DNA from: RPQJ01 sp963731105
GTDB taxonomy: Bacteria; Pseudomonadota; Gammaproteobacteria; Steroidobacterales; Steroidobacteraceae
Assembly: GCA_963731105.1 (NCBI GenBank)
Contig: CAVSUM010000028.1
Span: forward strand, 1-64,000
Reading direction: 5' to 3'
DNA: 64,000 nt
This document shows positions 1 to 7,998 of this stretch, piece after piece (position 1 is the first letter of the stretch; every line of letters starts with the position of its first letter). The translations under genes and the position numbers were made by a program. Under the pieces are notes generated by a model. The model had not been told where the DNA came from, did no database searches, and was given only the letters and a program-made list of their open reading frames with translations.

Positions 1-203
1 GACGCGCGCTGGCGCAGGTCGGCCACGATGGCGTCCATGATCTCGCGCGCCGCGGGCGTGAGCTGGTCGGCCGCGAGCGCGTGCCGGGCCGGGCGCACCA
101 GGCCGGTCGGCATGCCGATCAGGCGCAGCTGGTCGTCGGTGGTCGCCGCCGACGGGGCGTCGCCGGAGACTTTCGGATGCCAGACGAGCACGTGTTCGGT
201 CAT
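1..203 (-). CDS. hyaF: HyaF/HupH-type hydrogenase maturation protein, N-terminal part (runs off the window)
   Basis: Only the first 67 codons are present; the gene continues past base 1. Its ATG (203-201) overlaps the TGA of the hyaE-like gene in an ATGA, so it is translationally coupled as sixth gene after small subunit, large subunit, cytochrome b, protease and HyaE. That order matches E. coli hyaABCDEF and is the main reason for the call. The visible peptide starts MTEHVLVWHP and has a helical stretch ending IMDAIVADLRQR, which fits the poorly conserved HyaF N-terminus but is not diagnostic. HyaF/HoxQ proteins assist Fe-S cluster loading or Tat export control of the small subunit. Identity therefore rests mostly on synteny. 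Confidence 0.55.
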   Translation of the reverse strand, partial: MTEHVLVWHPKVSGDAPSAATTDDQLRLIGMPTGLVRPARHALAADQLTPAAREIMDAIVADLRQRA

Positions 204-601
204 GCGTTTCCTCCAAAGCCCGCGGCAGGATCTTCTGCGGCCGGGGCGAGCAGTCGGTCGGCGGCCTGTGCGAACACGGGCCAGTCGCGCATGCGTGCGA
301 CGAGCTCCGCCGGCTGGCCGTCGCGCATGTACGCCACGGCGGGGGTCACCACGACGCCGAAGCGTGCCATCAACGCCGCCTCATCGCGTCGGTCGACGAG
401 CCCGACCCGCAGGCGGCCCTGGTAGCCGGTGGCCAGCTCGCGAACCACGACGGCCACGTCGAGGCCCTCGTGCCGGGCGTTCACGTCGCCGGTGAACAAC
501 AGCAGCGCGCGCGGATTGCGCGCCAGGAAATCGTCGATGTCCGCCTTGCGCAGCACGTCGCAGGCCGGGTGCGAAGCCAGCGCCTCGAGCACGTCGGTCA
601 T
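200..601 (-). CDS. hyaE: HyaE/HupG/HoxO-type hydrogenase chaperone
   Basis: This 133-residue protein looks like the HyaE family: a thioredoxin-like fold without the CxxC active site. A pattern LLLFTGDVNARHEGLDVAVVV lies where thioredoxin has its active-site strand, and VVVTPAVAYMRDGQ gives the cis-proline (TP) loop. HyaE/HoxO binds the Tat signal of the hydrogenase small subunit and protects its Fe-S assembly, a role linked to O2-tolerant hydrogenases. The start overlaps the hyaD stop (ATGA, 598-601) and the stop overlaps the next start (200-203), so the three maturation genes are one coupled unit. The length is normal for the family. Confidence 0.85.
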   Translation of the reverse strand: MTDVLEALASHPACDVLRKADIDDFLARNPRALLLFTGDVNARHEGLDVAVVVRELATGYQGRLRVGLVDRRDEAALMARFGVVVTPAVAYMRDGQPAELVARMRDWPVFAQAADRLLAPAAEDPAAGFGGNA

Positions 602-1272
602 GCCGGGTCTCCTCCGGAGGGGGTGTCTTTGCTCTCGCTGGCGGCACGCAGCGCGAGGAAGCGCTCGTCGCCGACGCGGCAGGCGACGTCGGCCGACGGG
701 CGTCCCGACTCGTAGCGGTCCTGGGCCAGCGCGCCGATCACCACGTCGCGCGCCGGGCCGCCGGTCCGCTCGCGGACCTCGATGCCCCAGCGACGCAGCT
801 CTTCGATGCCGAGCGCGAGCGCCGCGGGCATCTGCGCCCGCACGGGCTCCGTGAGGCTGCCGCCGTAGTCGGCCAGCAGCACCGGCCGGATGCCCACCAC
901 CGTGATGTGCTCCGGCTTGTGGCCGAGCAGTTCGAGGCTCGCGAAGATGTCGTTCACGCCGACCTGGTGCAGGCTCAGCTTGTTGCCGCCCATCAGCAGC
1001 GGCACTTCGTCATCCCGCGCCACCACCAGCGAGCCGGGCTCGCCGCGATGCTCGACCGCGTCGAACAGCAGCACGTGGGTCGCATCGAGCAGCTCGGGCA
1101 CGAGCGCGAGCCCGAGCGTGCCGCCGTCCATGACTGCGACGTCGGCCGGCACGTCGAAGCCCTCGCCGAGCGCCTCGACGCAACGCACGCCGAAGCCTTC
1201 ATCGGCCCACAGCAGGTTGCCGACGCCGAGCACCACGATGCGGCGCTGCGGCGCGAGAATGTCGTCGGTCAT
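598..1272 (-). CDS. hyaD: hydrogenase maturation endopeptidase HyaD/HoxM
   Basis: This 224-residue nickel-dependent protease should remove the C-terminal tail of the large subunit after NiFe(CN)2CO insertion. The family start GVGNLLWADEGFG is present with Glu25; Asp71 (LLFDAVEH) and His102 (LHQVGVND) complete the expected nickel-binding triad. I chose the ATG at 1272 because the family fold begins seven residues later; an in-frame start at 1425 would add a stretch with no resemblance to the family. About 30 residues after the usual end (GPARDVVIGAL onward) form an extra C-terminal tail. The gene is separated from hyaC by 130 bases holding a hairpin and a possible -10 box, and overlaps hyaE by ATGA. 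Confidence 0.93.
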   Translation of the reverse strand: MTDDILAPQRRIVVLGVGNLLWADEGFGVRCVEALGEGFDVPADVAVMDGGTLGLALVPELLDATHVLLFDAVEHRGEPGSLVVARDDEVPLLMGGNKLSLHQVGVNDIFASLELLGHKPEHITVVGIRPVLLADYGGSLTEPVRAQMPAALALGIEELRRWGIEVRERTGGPARDVVIGALAQDRYESGRPSADVACRVGDERFLALRAASESKDTPSGGDPA

Positions 1273-1319
1273 GTCGGTCCTGCCCCCTGCGCTGAACCTG
1301 GACAACGTCCAAAAGTATA

Positions 1320-1368
1320 ACGGGACAGTGGGAGTTCGGGGCGGTCGCCCCTCGTCCCGCTGTCCCGT
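1320..1368. repeat. hairpin between hyaC and hyaD, GGGACAG half-sites
   Basis: The 9-base arms ACGGGACAG (1320-1328) and CTGTCCCGT (1360-1368) are perfectly complementary, and an inner GGGGC/GCCCC stem (1338-1342 with 1347-1351) lies inside the loop. No T-run follows on the minus strand, so it may be an RNA processing or stabilising element between structural and maturation genes rather than a strong terminator. Just downstream on the minus strand TATACT (about 1312-1317) could be a -10 box for hyaD. The GGGACAG/CTGTCCC half-site is the same as in the compound palindrome at 22148-22217. Confidence 0.55.
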
Positions 1369-1402
1369 CGGCTCGTCCGGAGCCGGGCCTAGCGCCCGTG
1401 CC

Positions 1403-2147
1403 TCAGCGGAAGAACCTCCAGCCATTGATCATCGAACCCACCGCGGTCTGGCGATGCGTCATGTCCTCGCGGATCGCCATGTACATGTGGATCATCGAGA
1501 AGATGATCACGACCCACATGGCGACACCGTGCCACAGGCGCACCGTCATCGACTCGCCGAGCACCGAGAACACCCAGCCGAACAGGCTGTACCACAGGGT
1601 GTTGATGCCCATCTGCTCCGCAGTACAGCGCGAAGCCCGTCAGCAGCAACACGATCAGCGGCAGCAGGAACATGCTGAACATGGCGAACTGCGCGAGCGG
1701 GTTGTGGCCGATGTACTCCTTGGGCTTGCCGATGAACAGGTACCACGCCACCTCGGCGAAGACCTCCTTCCACCACCCGAGGTTCCAGAACGGGATGTAG
1801 AAGATCTGCCGCGCGTGATGGCCGCCCACGACGAAGGCATACAGGCGCAGCAGGAACGCCACGCCCAGGATCATGCCCGCCGCGAAGTGCGTGAAGCGGA
1901 TCCAGCCGAACAGGTACGCGTTGTAGGCCTCGCCGCCGATGGATGGCAGCGGCGAGCCGATGAAGTACCCGGTCACGGCCAGCGTGATGATCGCCAGCAT
2001 CGTCACCCAGTGCCAGATGCGGATGCCCGCGTGGTACACGTACACGGGGCCCGGCTGCACCCCGGCGGGTGGCATGATCGCCTCGCCGAAGTGCCCCGCC
2101 CGCACGCGCGCCTCGAGCGGCGTCGAAGGGAGATATTTTTCGCTCAT
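1403..2147 (-). CDS. hyaC: Ni/Fe-hydrogenase b-type cytochrome subunit HyaC/HoxZ (one frameshift)
   Basis: This is the di-heme membrane subunit that takes electrons from the small subunit to quinone and anchors the enzyme. Four hydrophobic segments are visible, with His residues in YHAGIRIWHWVT, RFTHFAAGM, VRLWHGVAMW and IFSMIHMYM suited to heme b ligation. The ATG at 2147 follows a GAGGAGAG ribosome site and lies 11 bases after hyaB. Near 1617 the frame breaks between TGFALYC and EQMGINTLWYS. Removing one base from a CC pair (plus strand) restores an unbroken 247-residue protein, normal for HoxZ. The same kind of +1 error recurs across the window, so I think the gene is intact in the organism. 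Confidence 0.9.
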
Positions 2148-2158
2148 GACATCTCTCC

Positions 2159-3949
2159 TCAGCGCACCTTGACGCTCGTGACCTCGTTGCCCTCCATGTC
2201 GAGCACGTGCGTCGCGCACGCCAGGCATGGGTCGAAGCTGTGGATCGTGCGCAGGATCTCCAGCGGCTGGTTCGGATCGTGCATCTGCGTGTCGAGCAGC
2301 GCGGCCTCGTAGGCGCCGATCTTGCCGGCCGGGTCACGCGGGCTCGCGTTCCAGGTGGTCGGCACCACGCACTGGTAGTTCTTGATCTTCTTGTCCTCGA
2401 TGTCGATCCAGTGCGCCAGCGCGCCGCGCGGGGCCTCGACGAAGCCGACGCCCTGGGCGGACTTCTTCCACGTGCTGGGCTCGAAGTTGGCCATGTTGGC
2501 CGTGGCGACGTCGCCCGCCTTGATGCTGGCGATCAGCTTGTTGTACTCGTCCTTCAGCTTGTGCGCCGCCCACGTGCACTCGAGACCGCGGGCCGCCGTG
2601 CGGCCGAGGGTCGAGAACAGCGCGGTGACCGGCACGCCCAGCTTGGCGAGCACCGGGTCGACCAGGGCCTTGATGTCTTCCTGGCCCTTGACGTAGCCGA
2701 TCACGAAGCGGGCCAGCGGGCCCACCTCCATGGCATGGCCCTTCCAGCGCGGTGCCTTGACCCACGAGTACTTCGAGGCCTCGTCGACCGCCTCGATCGC
2801 GGTGCGCGTGCCCTTGGCGCCGCCGATGTCGAAGTTCGGCACGGTCTCGCCCTTGAGCGGGTGCAGGCCGGCCGCCTCGTCGGCGTACTTGTACCAGGAG
2901 TGCGTCACGAACTCCTGCACCTCGTCTTCCTTCATCAGGTCGACGGGCAGCACTTCGTTCAGGTTGCCGTCGATGATGACGCCCGCGGGCATCATCATGT
3001 TGCCGGGGCTGTAGTCATTGGCCGACTTCGGGAAGTCGCCGTACGACATCAGGTACTTCGACGACAGGCCGCCGCCGATCGCCGCCCAGTCCTTGTAGAA
3101 CGAGGCGATGGCGAGCAGGTCGGGGATGTAGACGTTGTCGATGAAATCGATGGTACGGTCGATGATGCTGCCGACCAGGTTCAGCCGTTCCATGTTCACC
3201 GCGCCGACCGCGCCCGCGTCGTTCAGGTTGATCGGCGACGGCACGCCGCCCACCAGCCAGTTCGGGTGCGGGTTGCGGCCGCCGAAGATCGCCTGGATCT
3301 TGACGATCTCCTTCTGGAAGTCGAGCGCCTCCAGGTAGTGGGCCACCGCCATCAGGTTCGCTTCGGGCGGCAGCTTGTAGGCCGGATGGCCCCAGTAGGC
3401 ATTGCGGAAGGGCCCGAGCTGTCCCGACTCGACGAACTTCTTCAGCCGGTTCTGCAGGTCACGGAAGTAACCCGGCGAGGACATCGGCCAGTTCGAGATC
3501 GACTGCGCCAGCTGCGAGGTCGCGACCGGGTCCGCGTTCAGCGCGCTGACCACGTCGACCCAGTCGAGCGCGTGCAGGTGGTAGAAGTGCACCAGGTGAT
3601 CCTGCGAATACAGGGTCAGGTGCATGATGTTGCGGATCGTGTTCGCGTTCTCGGGGATGTCGATGCCGAGCGCGTTCTCGACCGAGCGGACCGAGGCGAG
3701 CGCGTGCACGCCGGTGCAGACGCCGCAGATGCGCTGCACGAAGGCCCACGCGTCGCGCGGGTCACGGCCCTTGAGGATGACCTCGAGGCCGCGCCACATC
3801 GTGCCGGTGGAGACCGCGTTGCGGATGACGTTCTGCTCGTCGACGTTCACCTCGATGCGGAGGTGACCTTCGATGCGCGTGATCGGATCGACGACGACCC
3901 GCTTGCCCGAGTTGTCGAGCTGGAAGCCGTTGGGGGTTGCGATGCTCAT
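2159..3949 (-). CDS. hyaB: [NiFe]-hydrogenase large subunit HyaB/HoxG
   Basis: This 596-residue subunit holds the NiFe(CN)2CO centre and splits H2 at the periplasmic face. The two motifs that supply the four nickel cysteines are complete: RICGVCTGVH (Cys75, Cys78) and DPCLACATH (Cys575, Cys578, with His581 ending the mature chain). The 15 residues after His581 are the peptide that HyaD should remove, which shows the enzyme depends on proteolytic maturation. Tat export occurs piggy-back on the small subunit, so no signal peptide is expected or seen. The gene lies 19 bases after hyaA and 11 before hyaC. No odd features. Confidence 0.98.
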   Translation of the reverse strand: MSIATPNGFQLDNSGKRVVVDPITRIEGHLRIEVNVDEQNVIRNAVSTGTMWRGLEVILKGRDPRDAWAFVQRICGVCTGVHALASVRSVENALGIDIPENANTIRNIMHLTLYSQDHLVHFYHLHALDWVDVVSALNADPVATSQLAQSISNWPMSSPGYFRDLQNRLKKFVESGQLGPFRNAYWGHPAYKLPPEANLMAVAHYLEALDFQKEIVKIQAIFGGRNPHPNWLVGGVPSPINLNDAGAVGAVNMERLNLVGSIIDRTIDFIDNVYIPDLLAIASFYKDWAAIGGGLSSKYLMSYGDFPKSANDYSPGNMMMPAGVIIDGNLNEVLPVDLMKEDEVQEFVTHSWYKYADEAAGLHPLKGETVPNFDIGGAKGTRTAIEAVDEASKYSWVKAPRWKGHAMEVGPLARFVIGYVKGQEDIKALVDPVLAKLGVPVTALFSTLGRTAARGLECTWAAHKLKDEYNKLIASIKAGDVATANMANFEPSTWKKSAQGVGFVEAPRGALAHWIDIEDKKIKNYQCVVPTTWNASPRDPAGKIGAYEAALLDTQMHDPNQPLEILRTIHSFDPCLACATHVLDMEGNEVTSVKVR

Positions 3950-3968
3950 TGCTCAGTTCTCCACTCGG

Positions 3969-5069
3969 TCAGCCTGCTCGTTTTTCAGTTTCGGCGGGTG
4001 AATTGGGTTTCACCTTCGCCTGCCTCAGGGCCGTGAGCCCCGCGTGCGCCGCGATGCCGACGCCGACCACTGCCGCGGCCGTGGCGCCGATGCGGTTGGC
4101 CGTCGCTTCCGCGCCGAACTGCGGGAAGGTCTGCAGCCGCTCGTAGAACGGTCCGTTGTCCCAGAAATCAGGCTCGGAGCAGCCGAGGCAGCCGTGGCCG
4201 GAGCCGATCGGGAACGACACGCCCTCGTTCCAGCGCGTGGTCGAGCAGGCGTTGTAGGTCGTCGGTCCGCGGCAACCGACCTTGTACAGGCAGTAGCCTT
4301 CGCGCGAACCGCGGTCGTCGAACGTCTCGGCGAACTGGCCGGCGTCGAAATGGCCGCGGCGGTAGCACTTGTCGTGCACGCGCTGGCTGTAGAACATCAG
4401 CGGACGGCCCTGCTTGTCGAGTGCCGGCAGTTCGCCGAAGGTCACGTAGTAGGTGATCACGCCGGTCATCACTTCGGCGATCGGCGGGCAGCCCGGCACC
4501 TTGATGATCGGCTTGTTCTTGATGACCTTGTGGATCGGTGTCGCCTGCGTCGGGTTCGGCTTGGCAGCCTGCACGCAGCCCCACGAGGCGCAGGAGCCCC
4601 AGGCGATGACGGCGGCCGCGTCCTCGGCCATGTACTTGAGCTTCTCGACGAACGGCTGGCCGCCCGGGATGCAGAACACGCCGTCGTCGCCGAGCGGCGG
4701 GTTGCCCTCGACCGCGAGGATGTACTGGCCCTTGAACTCGGTGCGGATCACCTCGAGGATTTCCTCGGCCTGGTGTCCGGCCGCGGCCATGATCGTGTCG
4801 TCATAGTCGAGCGACACCATCGACAGGATGACGTCCTTGGCGAGCGGATGCGCCGAGCGGATGAAGCTCTCGGTGCAGCAGGTGCACTCGAGGCCGTGCA
4901 GCCAGAGCACCGGCACGCGCGGCTTGGTCTCCATCGCGTGGGCAATCTTGCCGGCGAAGTGCGGAGCGAGACCGAGGGATGCGGCGCTCAGCGAGCAGAA
5001 CTTCAGGAAGTTGCGCCGCGAAATACCCTGGCGGCGGATCAACTCATAGAAAGTTTCTTGACGACCCAT
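3969..5069 (-). CDS. hyaA: [NiFe]-hydrogenase small subunit HyaA/HoxK, O2-tolerant type
   Basis: This 366-residue subunit carries three Fe-S clusters from the active site to cytochrome b. It begins with a Tat signal (SRRNFLKF at residues 17-24, cleavage after IAHA near 45). The proximal cluster region shows LECTCCTES (Cys62, Cys64, Cys65) and WGSCASWGC, so the two extra cysteines that are glycines in O2-sensitive enzymes are present. This is the known signature of the [4Fe-3S] cluster of group 1d hydrogenases. The distal and medial ligands (HDKCYRRGHF, CLYKVGC, NACSTTRWNEG, HGCLGCSE) and a C-terminal membrane helix (AAAVVGVGIAAHAGLTAL) follow. The ATG at 5069 has GGGAGC upstream. An in-frame start at 5186 adds nothing recognisable. 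Confidence 0.97.
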   Translation of the reverse strand: MGRQETFYELIRRQGISRRNFLKFCSLSAASLGLAPHFAGKIAHAMETKPRVPVLWLHGLECTCCTESFIRSAHPLAKDVILSMVSLDYDDTIMAAAGHQAEEILEVIRTEFKGQYILAVEGNPPLGDDGVFCIPGGQPFVEKLKYMAEDAAAVIAWGSCASWGCVQAAKPNPTQATPIHKVIKNKPIIKVPGCPPIAEVMTGVITYYVTFGELPALDKQGRPLMFYSQRVHDKCYRRGHFDAGQFAETFDDRGSREGYCLYKVGCRGPTTYNACSTTRWNEGVSFPIGSGHGCLGCSEPDFWDNGPFYERLQTFPQFGAEATANRIGATAAAVVGVGIAAHAGLTALRQAKVKPNSPAETEKRAG

Positions 5070-5292
5070 CTCGTGCTCCCAGTATGTTGTGACATTGCGC
5101 CGGTCGCACCTGGATCGTGGGTCAAACCAGGGCTGCCGGCCGGTCAGGACACGCGGATGGTCCGACCCGAGGCGCCGAAGGATCAATCGTAGATCTACTT
5201 AACCAGGCCATTGTTGCACTGCGAGAAATCGGTTCGCAGCATGGTTGCCTGGCCGCTTCGTCGCGGCCAGGCCAGATGAGAATTGCTGGCAA
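5070..5292 (-). promoter_or_regulatory. upstream region of the hydrogenase operon
   Basis: These 223 bases lie between the hydrogenase operon start and the end of the preceding minus-strand operon, so the hydrogenase promoter is probably here. I looked for a sigma-54 pattern (GG-N10-GC type) as in Cupriavidus hox and did not find a convincing one, and no clear sigma-70 pair is visible. The only strong structure is the hairpin at 5247-5272. Confidence 0.4.
5247..5272 (-). terminator. 10-bp stem hairpin after the beta-propeller gene
   Basis: GCCTGGCCGC (5247-5256) and GCGGCCAGGC (5263-5272) form a perfect stem with the six-base loop TTCGTC. It sits 20 bases beyond the stop of the beta-propeller gene and ahead of the hydrogenase operon, both on the minus strand. 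No T-run follows, so it may act with other factors or mainly stabilise the 3' end. Confidence 0.5.
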
Positions 5293-6399
5293 CTAGGGGC
5301 GGGTCGGCTCGGCCACGCAGGCGTGACAGGTGGCCCGCGGCACGACGTGCGTCGCGGCAAGCCCGTCCGGCTCGCCCGCCACCGGGATGCTGCGCAATGG
5401 CGCGAGCGTGGCCACGTCGTATTGCTCGACGCGATCGCCCATGGTCGACGCCACATAGGCGCTGCGGCCGTCGCGAGCAATCAGCAACCCGACCGGCAGC
5501 GTGCTGCCCGGTGCGAGGCGGGCGAACGGCCGCTGCTCCGCCCCTGGCGCCAGCGGCACGTCGACCTTGCGGCGCGCCCGTTCCCGGCGACTCGCGACAT
5601 CGAAGGCCACCAGTTCGGCGGAGCCGGCACAGGTGACGAACGCCGTGCGCCCGTCCGGCGTCATGGCAATGCGGATCGGGACGCCCGGCAGCGGCAGGCG
5701 CTCGATGACCGCCAGCGAGGCCGTGTCGACGATCGCCAGTTGCCCGTCCGCGCGCGCCGCGACCCACAGTTCACGGCCATCGGGCGTCAGGGCCAGCGCC
5801 TCGGAGCCACCGCCCGTCGCCACGTCGCCCAGCTTGCGGCCCGCCACCAGGTCGATCGCCGTGGCGCTGCCCGAACCGATGTTGGTGACGTAGGCGCGGC
5901 TGCCGTCGCCACTCACGGTCACCATGTGCGACACCTGCTGCCCCGTCGCGATCGCCGCGACGATGCGTCCGGTGTCGGGCTCGACGACCAGCAAGTGCTG
6001 CGATCCCTCGACCGTGACGGCAATGCGGTCCGCAGCGAACCACGCCACGCCGTGCGGCCGGGTGTGCGGCGCGAGGTCGATGCGCCGCTGCTCGTGCGGC
6101 TGCTCGAGGTCGACGATGCTGAGGGTCGAGCCCGGCTGCTCGCGGGTGCCGTAGTTGCTGACCACGGCGCGCCGGCCGTCCGGCGACACGCTCACCTCGT
6201 GCGGCGCGTGGCCGAGCGCCGCGGTGGCGACCCGCAGGCCCGAACCCGGGTCCATGAAATCGAGCGCGTCGTCGCTCTTGCGCACCACCAGCAGCGTTTC
6301 GGCCGCGGCGGGCACCGCCAGGAACGCGGCGGCCACCAGCATCAGCAGTCGTCGCGCGCACGGCCTTCGGCCAGGTTGCATGGCCCCGGATACGCTCAT
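5293..6399 (-). CDS. exported YVTN-type beta-propeller protein
   Basis: This 368-residue protein has a Sec signal peptide (RRLLMLVAAAFLAVPAAAE) followed by repeats of the YVTN/40-residue beta-propeller kind: VSPDGRRAVVSNYG, VSGDGSRAYVTNIGSG, LTPDGRELWVAAR, MTPDGRTAFVTCAG and IARDGRSAYVASTMGD. Such proteins are periplasmic or surface scaffolds, often of unknown substrate. A pair of cysteines lies near the C-terminus (RATCHACVAEP): a CxxC followed by V, so it is not a heme c site. The start ATG at 6399 has AGGAGTG eight bases upstream and overlaps the stop of the DinB-like gene (ATGA), making it the last gene of a four-gene operon. Function not known. Confidence 0.8.
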   Translation of the reverse strand: MSVSGAMQPGRRPCARRLLMLVAAAFLAVPAAAETLLVVRKSDDALDFMDPGSGLRVATAALGHAPHEVSVSPDGRRAVVSNYGTREQPGSTLSIVDLEQPHEQRRIDLAPHTRPHGVAWFAADRIAVTVEGSQHLLVVEPDTGRIVAAIATGQQVSHMVTVSGDGSRAYVTNIGSGSATAIDLVAGRKLGDVATGGGSEALALTPDGRELWVAARADGQLAIVDTASLAVIERLPLPGVPIRIAMTPDGRTAFVTCAGSAELVAFDVASRRERARRKVDVPLAPGAEQRPFARLAPGSTLPVGLLIARDGRSAYVASTMGDRVEQYDVATLAPLRSIPVAGEPDGLAATHVVPRATCHACVAEPTRP

Positions 6400-6920
6400 G
6401 GCAGGGCCACTCCTGCCCAGGGGTCGCTGGGCAACGGCAGGTCGACCAGCAACGCAGCATGCAAGGACGGCCGCGGCGAGACACCAAGCTGCTCGAGCAG
6501 CAACTGCAGCTGGCGCACGTGCCGCGCAACGTGCGTGGTCGTGTGCTCGAGCAATTGCTGCAGCGACCTGCGCCCGGCGTACGTGTCGACCTCCGCCGGC
6601 AGGCGCAGCCGATTCGCTCCCCACCAGACCGCCAGCGCCTGCGTCACGCTGCGGGTGAGTCGCGCCACGTCCGCGCCGGTCGCGACGTGTTCGGGCGGGC
6701 GTCGGTCGAGATGCTCGCGGGCCAGCCGGCCGCCGAGCGCCGCGTCGAGGAAGCCGACCACCACCTGCGGCACGTGATAGGCCAGCTCCAGTGGCGTGCG
6801 CCCGGCGGGCGTCGGTTCCCGGTTCGCTCGGGCCGGGAGCTGCTCGGCCAGGGCGGCCGACGTGTCGAGCAGCGCCAGCAGCCGCGACACCAGCACCGGC
6901 ACGTCGAGCGATCCGTTCAA
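6396..6920 (-). CDS. DinB-like four-helix protein
   Basis: This 174-residue protein resembles the DinB/YfiT-like family: mostly helical, with His in AYHVPQVVVGFLD and the late motif LLEHTTTHVARHVRQL, where closely spaced histidines could bind a metal ion. The start is a TTG at 6920 whose bases overlap the TGA of the upstream DUF481 gene (TTGA), the same coupling seen elsewhere as ATGA; no better start lies nearby. Its stop overlaps the beta-propeller start. DinB-like proteins include thiol-dependent transferases and many with no known role. Its place in an envelope-protein operon is unusual, and I cannot name a substrate. Confidence 0.65.
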   Translation of the reverse strand: MNGSLDVPVLVSRLLALLDTSAALAEQLPARANREPTPAGRTPLELAYHVPQVVVGFLDAALGGRLAREHLDRRPPEHVATGADVARLTRSVTQALAVWWGANRLRLPAEVDTYAGRRSLQQLLEHTTTHVARHVRQLQLLLEQLGVSPRPSLHAALLVDLPLPSDPWAGVALP

Positions 6921-7963
6921 AACTTGTAGCCCAGCGAGGTGACGACGCCGTAGTCGCTGCTCGGTGCCTTCGGGCTCGGCGGCTCGCTGTCGTAGCTGCC
7001 GTACACGCGCAGCTCGAAGTACAGGTCGTCGACGAACTCGTAGTTGGCGTGCAGGTCGGCCTCGGAGCGGTAGCGGCCGGACTTCGTCAGGCTCGGCAGC
7101 AGGTAGATCGCGCCGCCGATGTCGGTCTCCGGGAAGTCGTAGCGGAAGATCGAGAAGTCGGTACCCAGCAGCAGCTCGAGGCTGTCGACCGGGTCCACGC
7201 CGACATAGTTCTCGTGGTTGTAGCCGAGGCCGACGCCGACGTCCCATTCGGCGCGATTGCTGCGCACGAGATACCGGCCCACCCCGCCACCGACCAGGGA
7301 GCGCACGTTCAGGTCGAGTTCCGTGTTGCGCAGGAAGCCGAGCTGCCCCTGGTAGTAGTTCTGGCCTTCCAGGGGCCGCCGCACCACGCCCGCCAGGGAA
7401 TAGCGCTCGGTGCGCGTCGCCGTGTCGTCCGTGATATTGGCGCTGCCGTCGACCGACCACTCGCGGACCCGCGTGCGGGACGACAAGTCCGCCCGCGAAG
7501 TCGAGGCTGGTGTTGTCACCGGACTGCGAGAGGTCGAACCCGGCGCTGACGTAGCCGTCGAGGCGGTCGATGAAATCGCCGCCCTCGATCGGCCGGGCGC
7601 GCACGACCTCCACCATGGCCACGGGACCGGCGGGCCGGCAGGGTCGCTGCGCACGAGCAATCGGGCGTCGGAGCCACCGTCCGCCAGCTGTCCGTAGGCA
7701 CGCGAGCCGTCGGCTCGCTCGAGCAGCAGGTACTGGTCGCTCTGCACGCGCTCGATCTTGTCCCACTCGATGTAGATCGTGCCCATGTGGTCGGTGCTGA
7801 GCTTGAGCTGGTTGTAGTCCAGGCTCTTGATCTCGCCCGTGATGCGGTCGCCGTTACGCAGCACCACGACGTCGGTCTTGGGCGCGGCCGTCGCCGGACT
7901 CGGGCCGATCGCAGCGGCAATTGCCAGCAACACGACGAGGAAACATGCGGCGCGGGTGCGCAT
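6917..7963 (-). CDS. DUF481-type outer-membrane protein with two compensating frameshifts
   Basis: A signal peptide (MRTRAACFLVVLLAIAAA...ATA) leads into VVVLRNGDRITGEIKSLDYN, the small beta domain usual before DUF481 barrels, then a barrel ending in aromatic YKF, as outer-membrane proteins do. The frame changes near 7630 (one base missing) and returns near 7488 (one extra T in TT). Reading the middle in the other frame gives VAMVEVVRARPIEGGDFIDR and AGFDLSQSGDNTSLDF, which is proper family sequence. Corrected length is 348 residues. I prefer the ATG at 7963 over 7990 because it starts directly at the signal peptide. It lies 35 bases after the next upstream gene. Confidence 0.75.
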   Translation of the reverse strand: MRTRAACFLVVLLAIAAAIGPSPATAAPKTDVVVLRNGDRITGEIKSLDYNQLKLSTDHMGTIYIEWDKIERVQSDQYLLLERADGSRAYGQLADGGSDARLLVRSDPAGPPVPWPWWRSCAPGRSRAAISSTASTATSAPGSTSRSPVTTPASTSRADLSSRTRVREWSVDGSANITDDTATRTERYSLAGVVRRPLEGQNYYQGQLGFLRNTELDLNVRSLVGGGVGRYLVRSNRAEWDVGVGLGYNHENYVGVDPVDSLELLLGTDFSIFRYDFPETDIGGAIYLLPSLTKSGRYRSEADLHANYEFVDDLYFELRVYGSYDSEPPSPKAPSSDYGVVTSLGYKF

Positions 7964-7998
7964 TGGAACCACCCATGCTTTGGTCAACATCGATCTGC

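Noticed and set aside
2207..4036. A 609-codon open frame on the plus strand opposite hyaB
   Set aside because: It has Arg/Val/Asp/His-rich low-complexity translation typical of antisense frames in high-GC genes, no recognisable domain, and hyaB on the other strand is certain.
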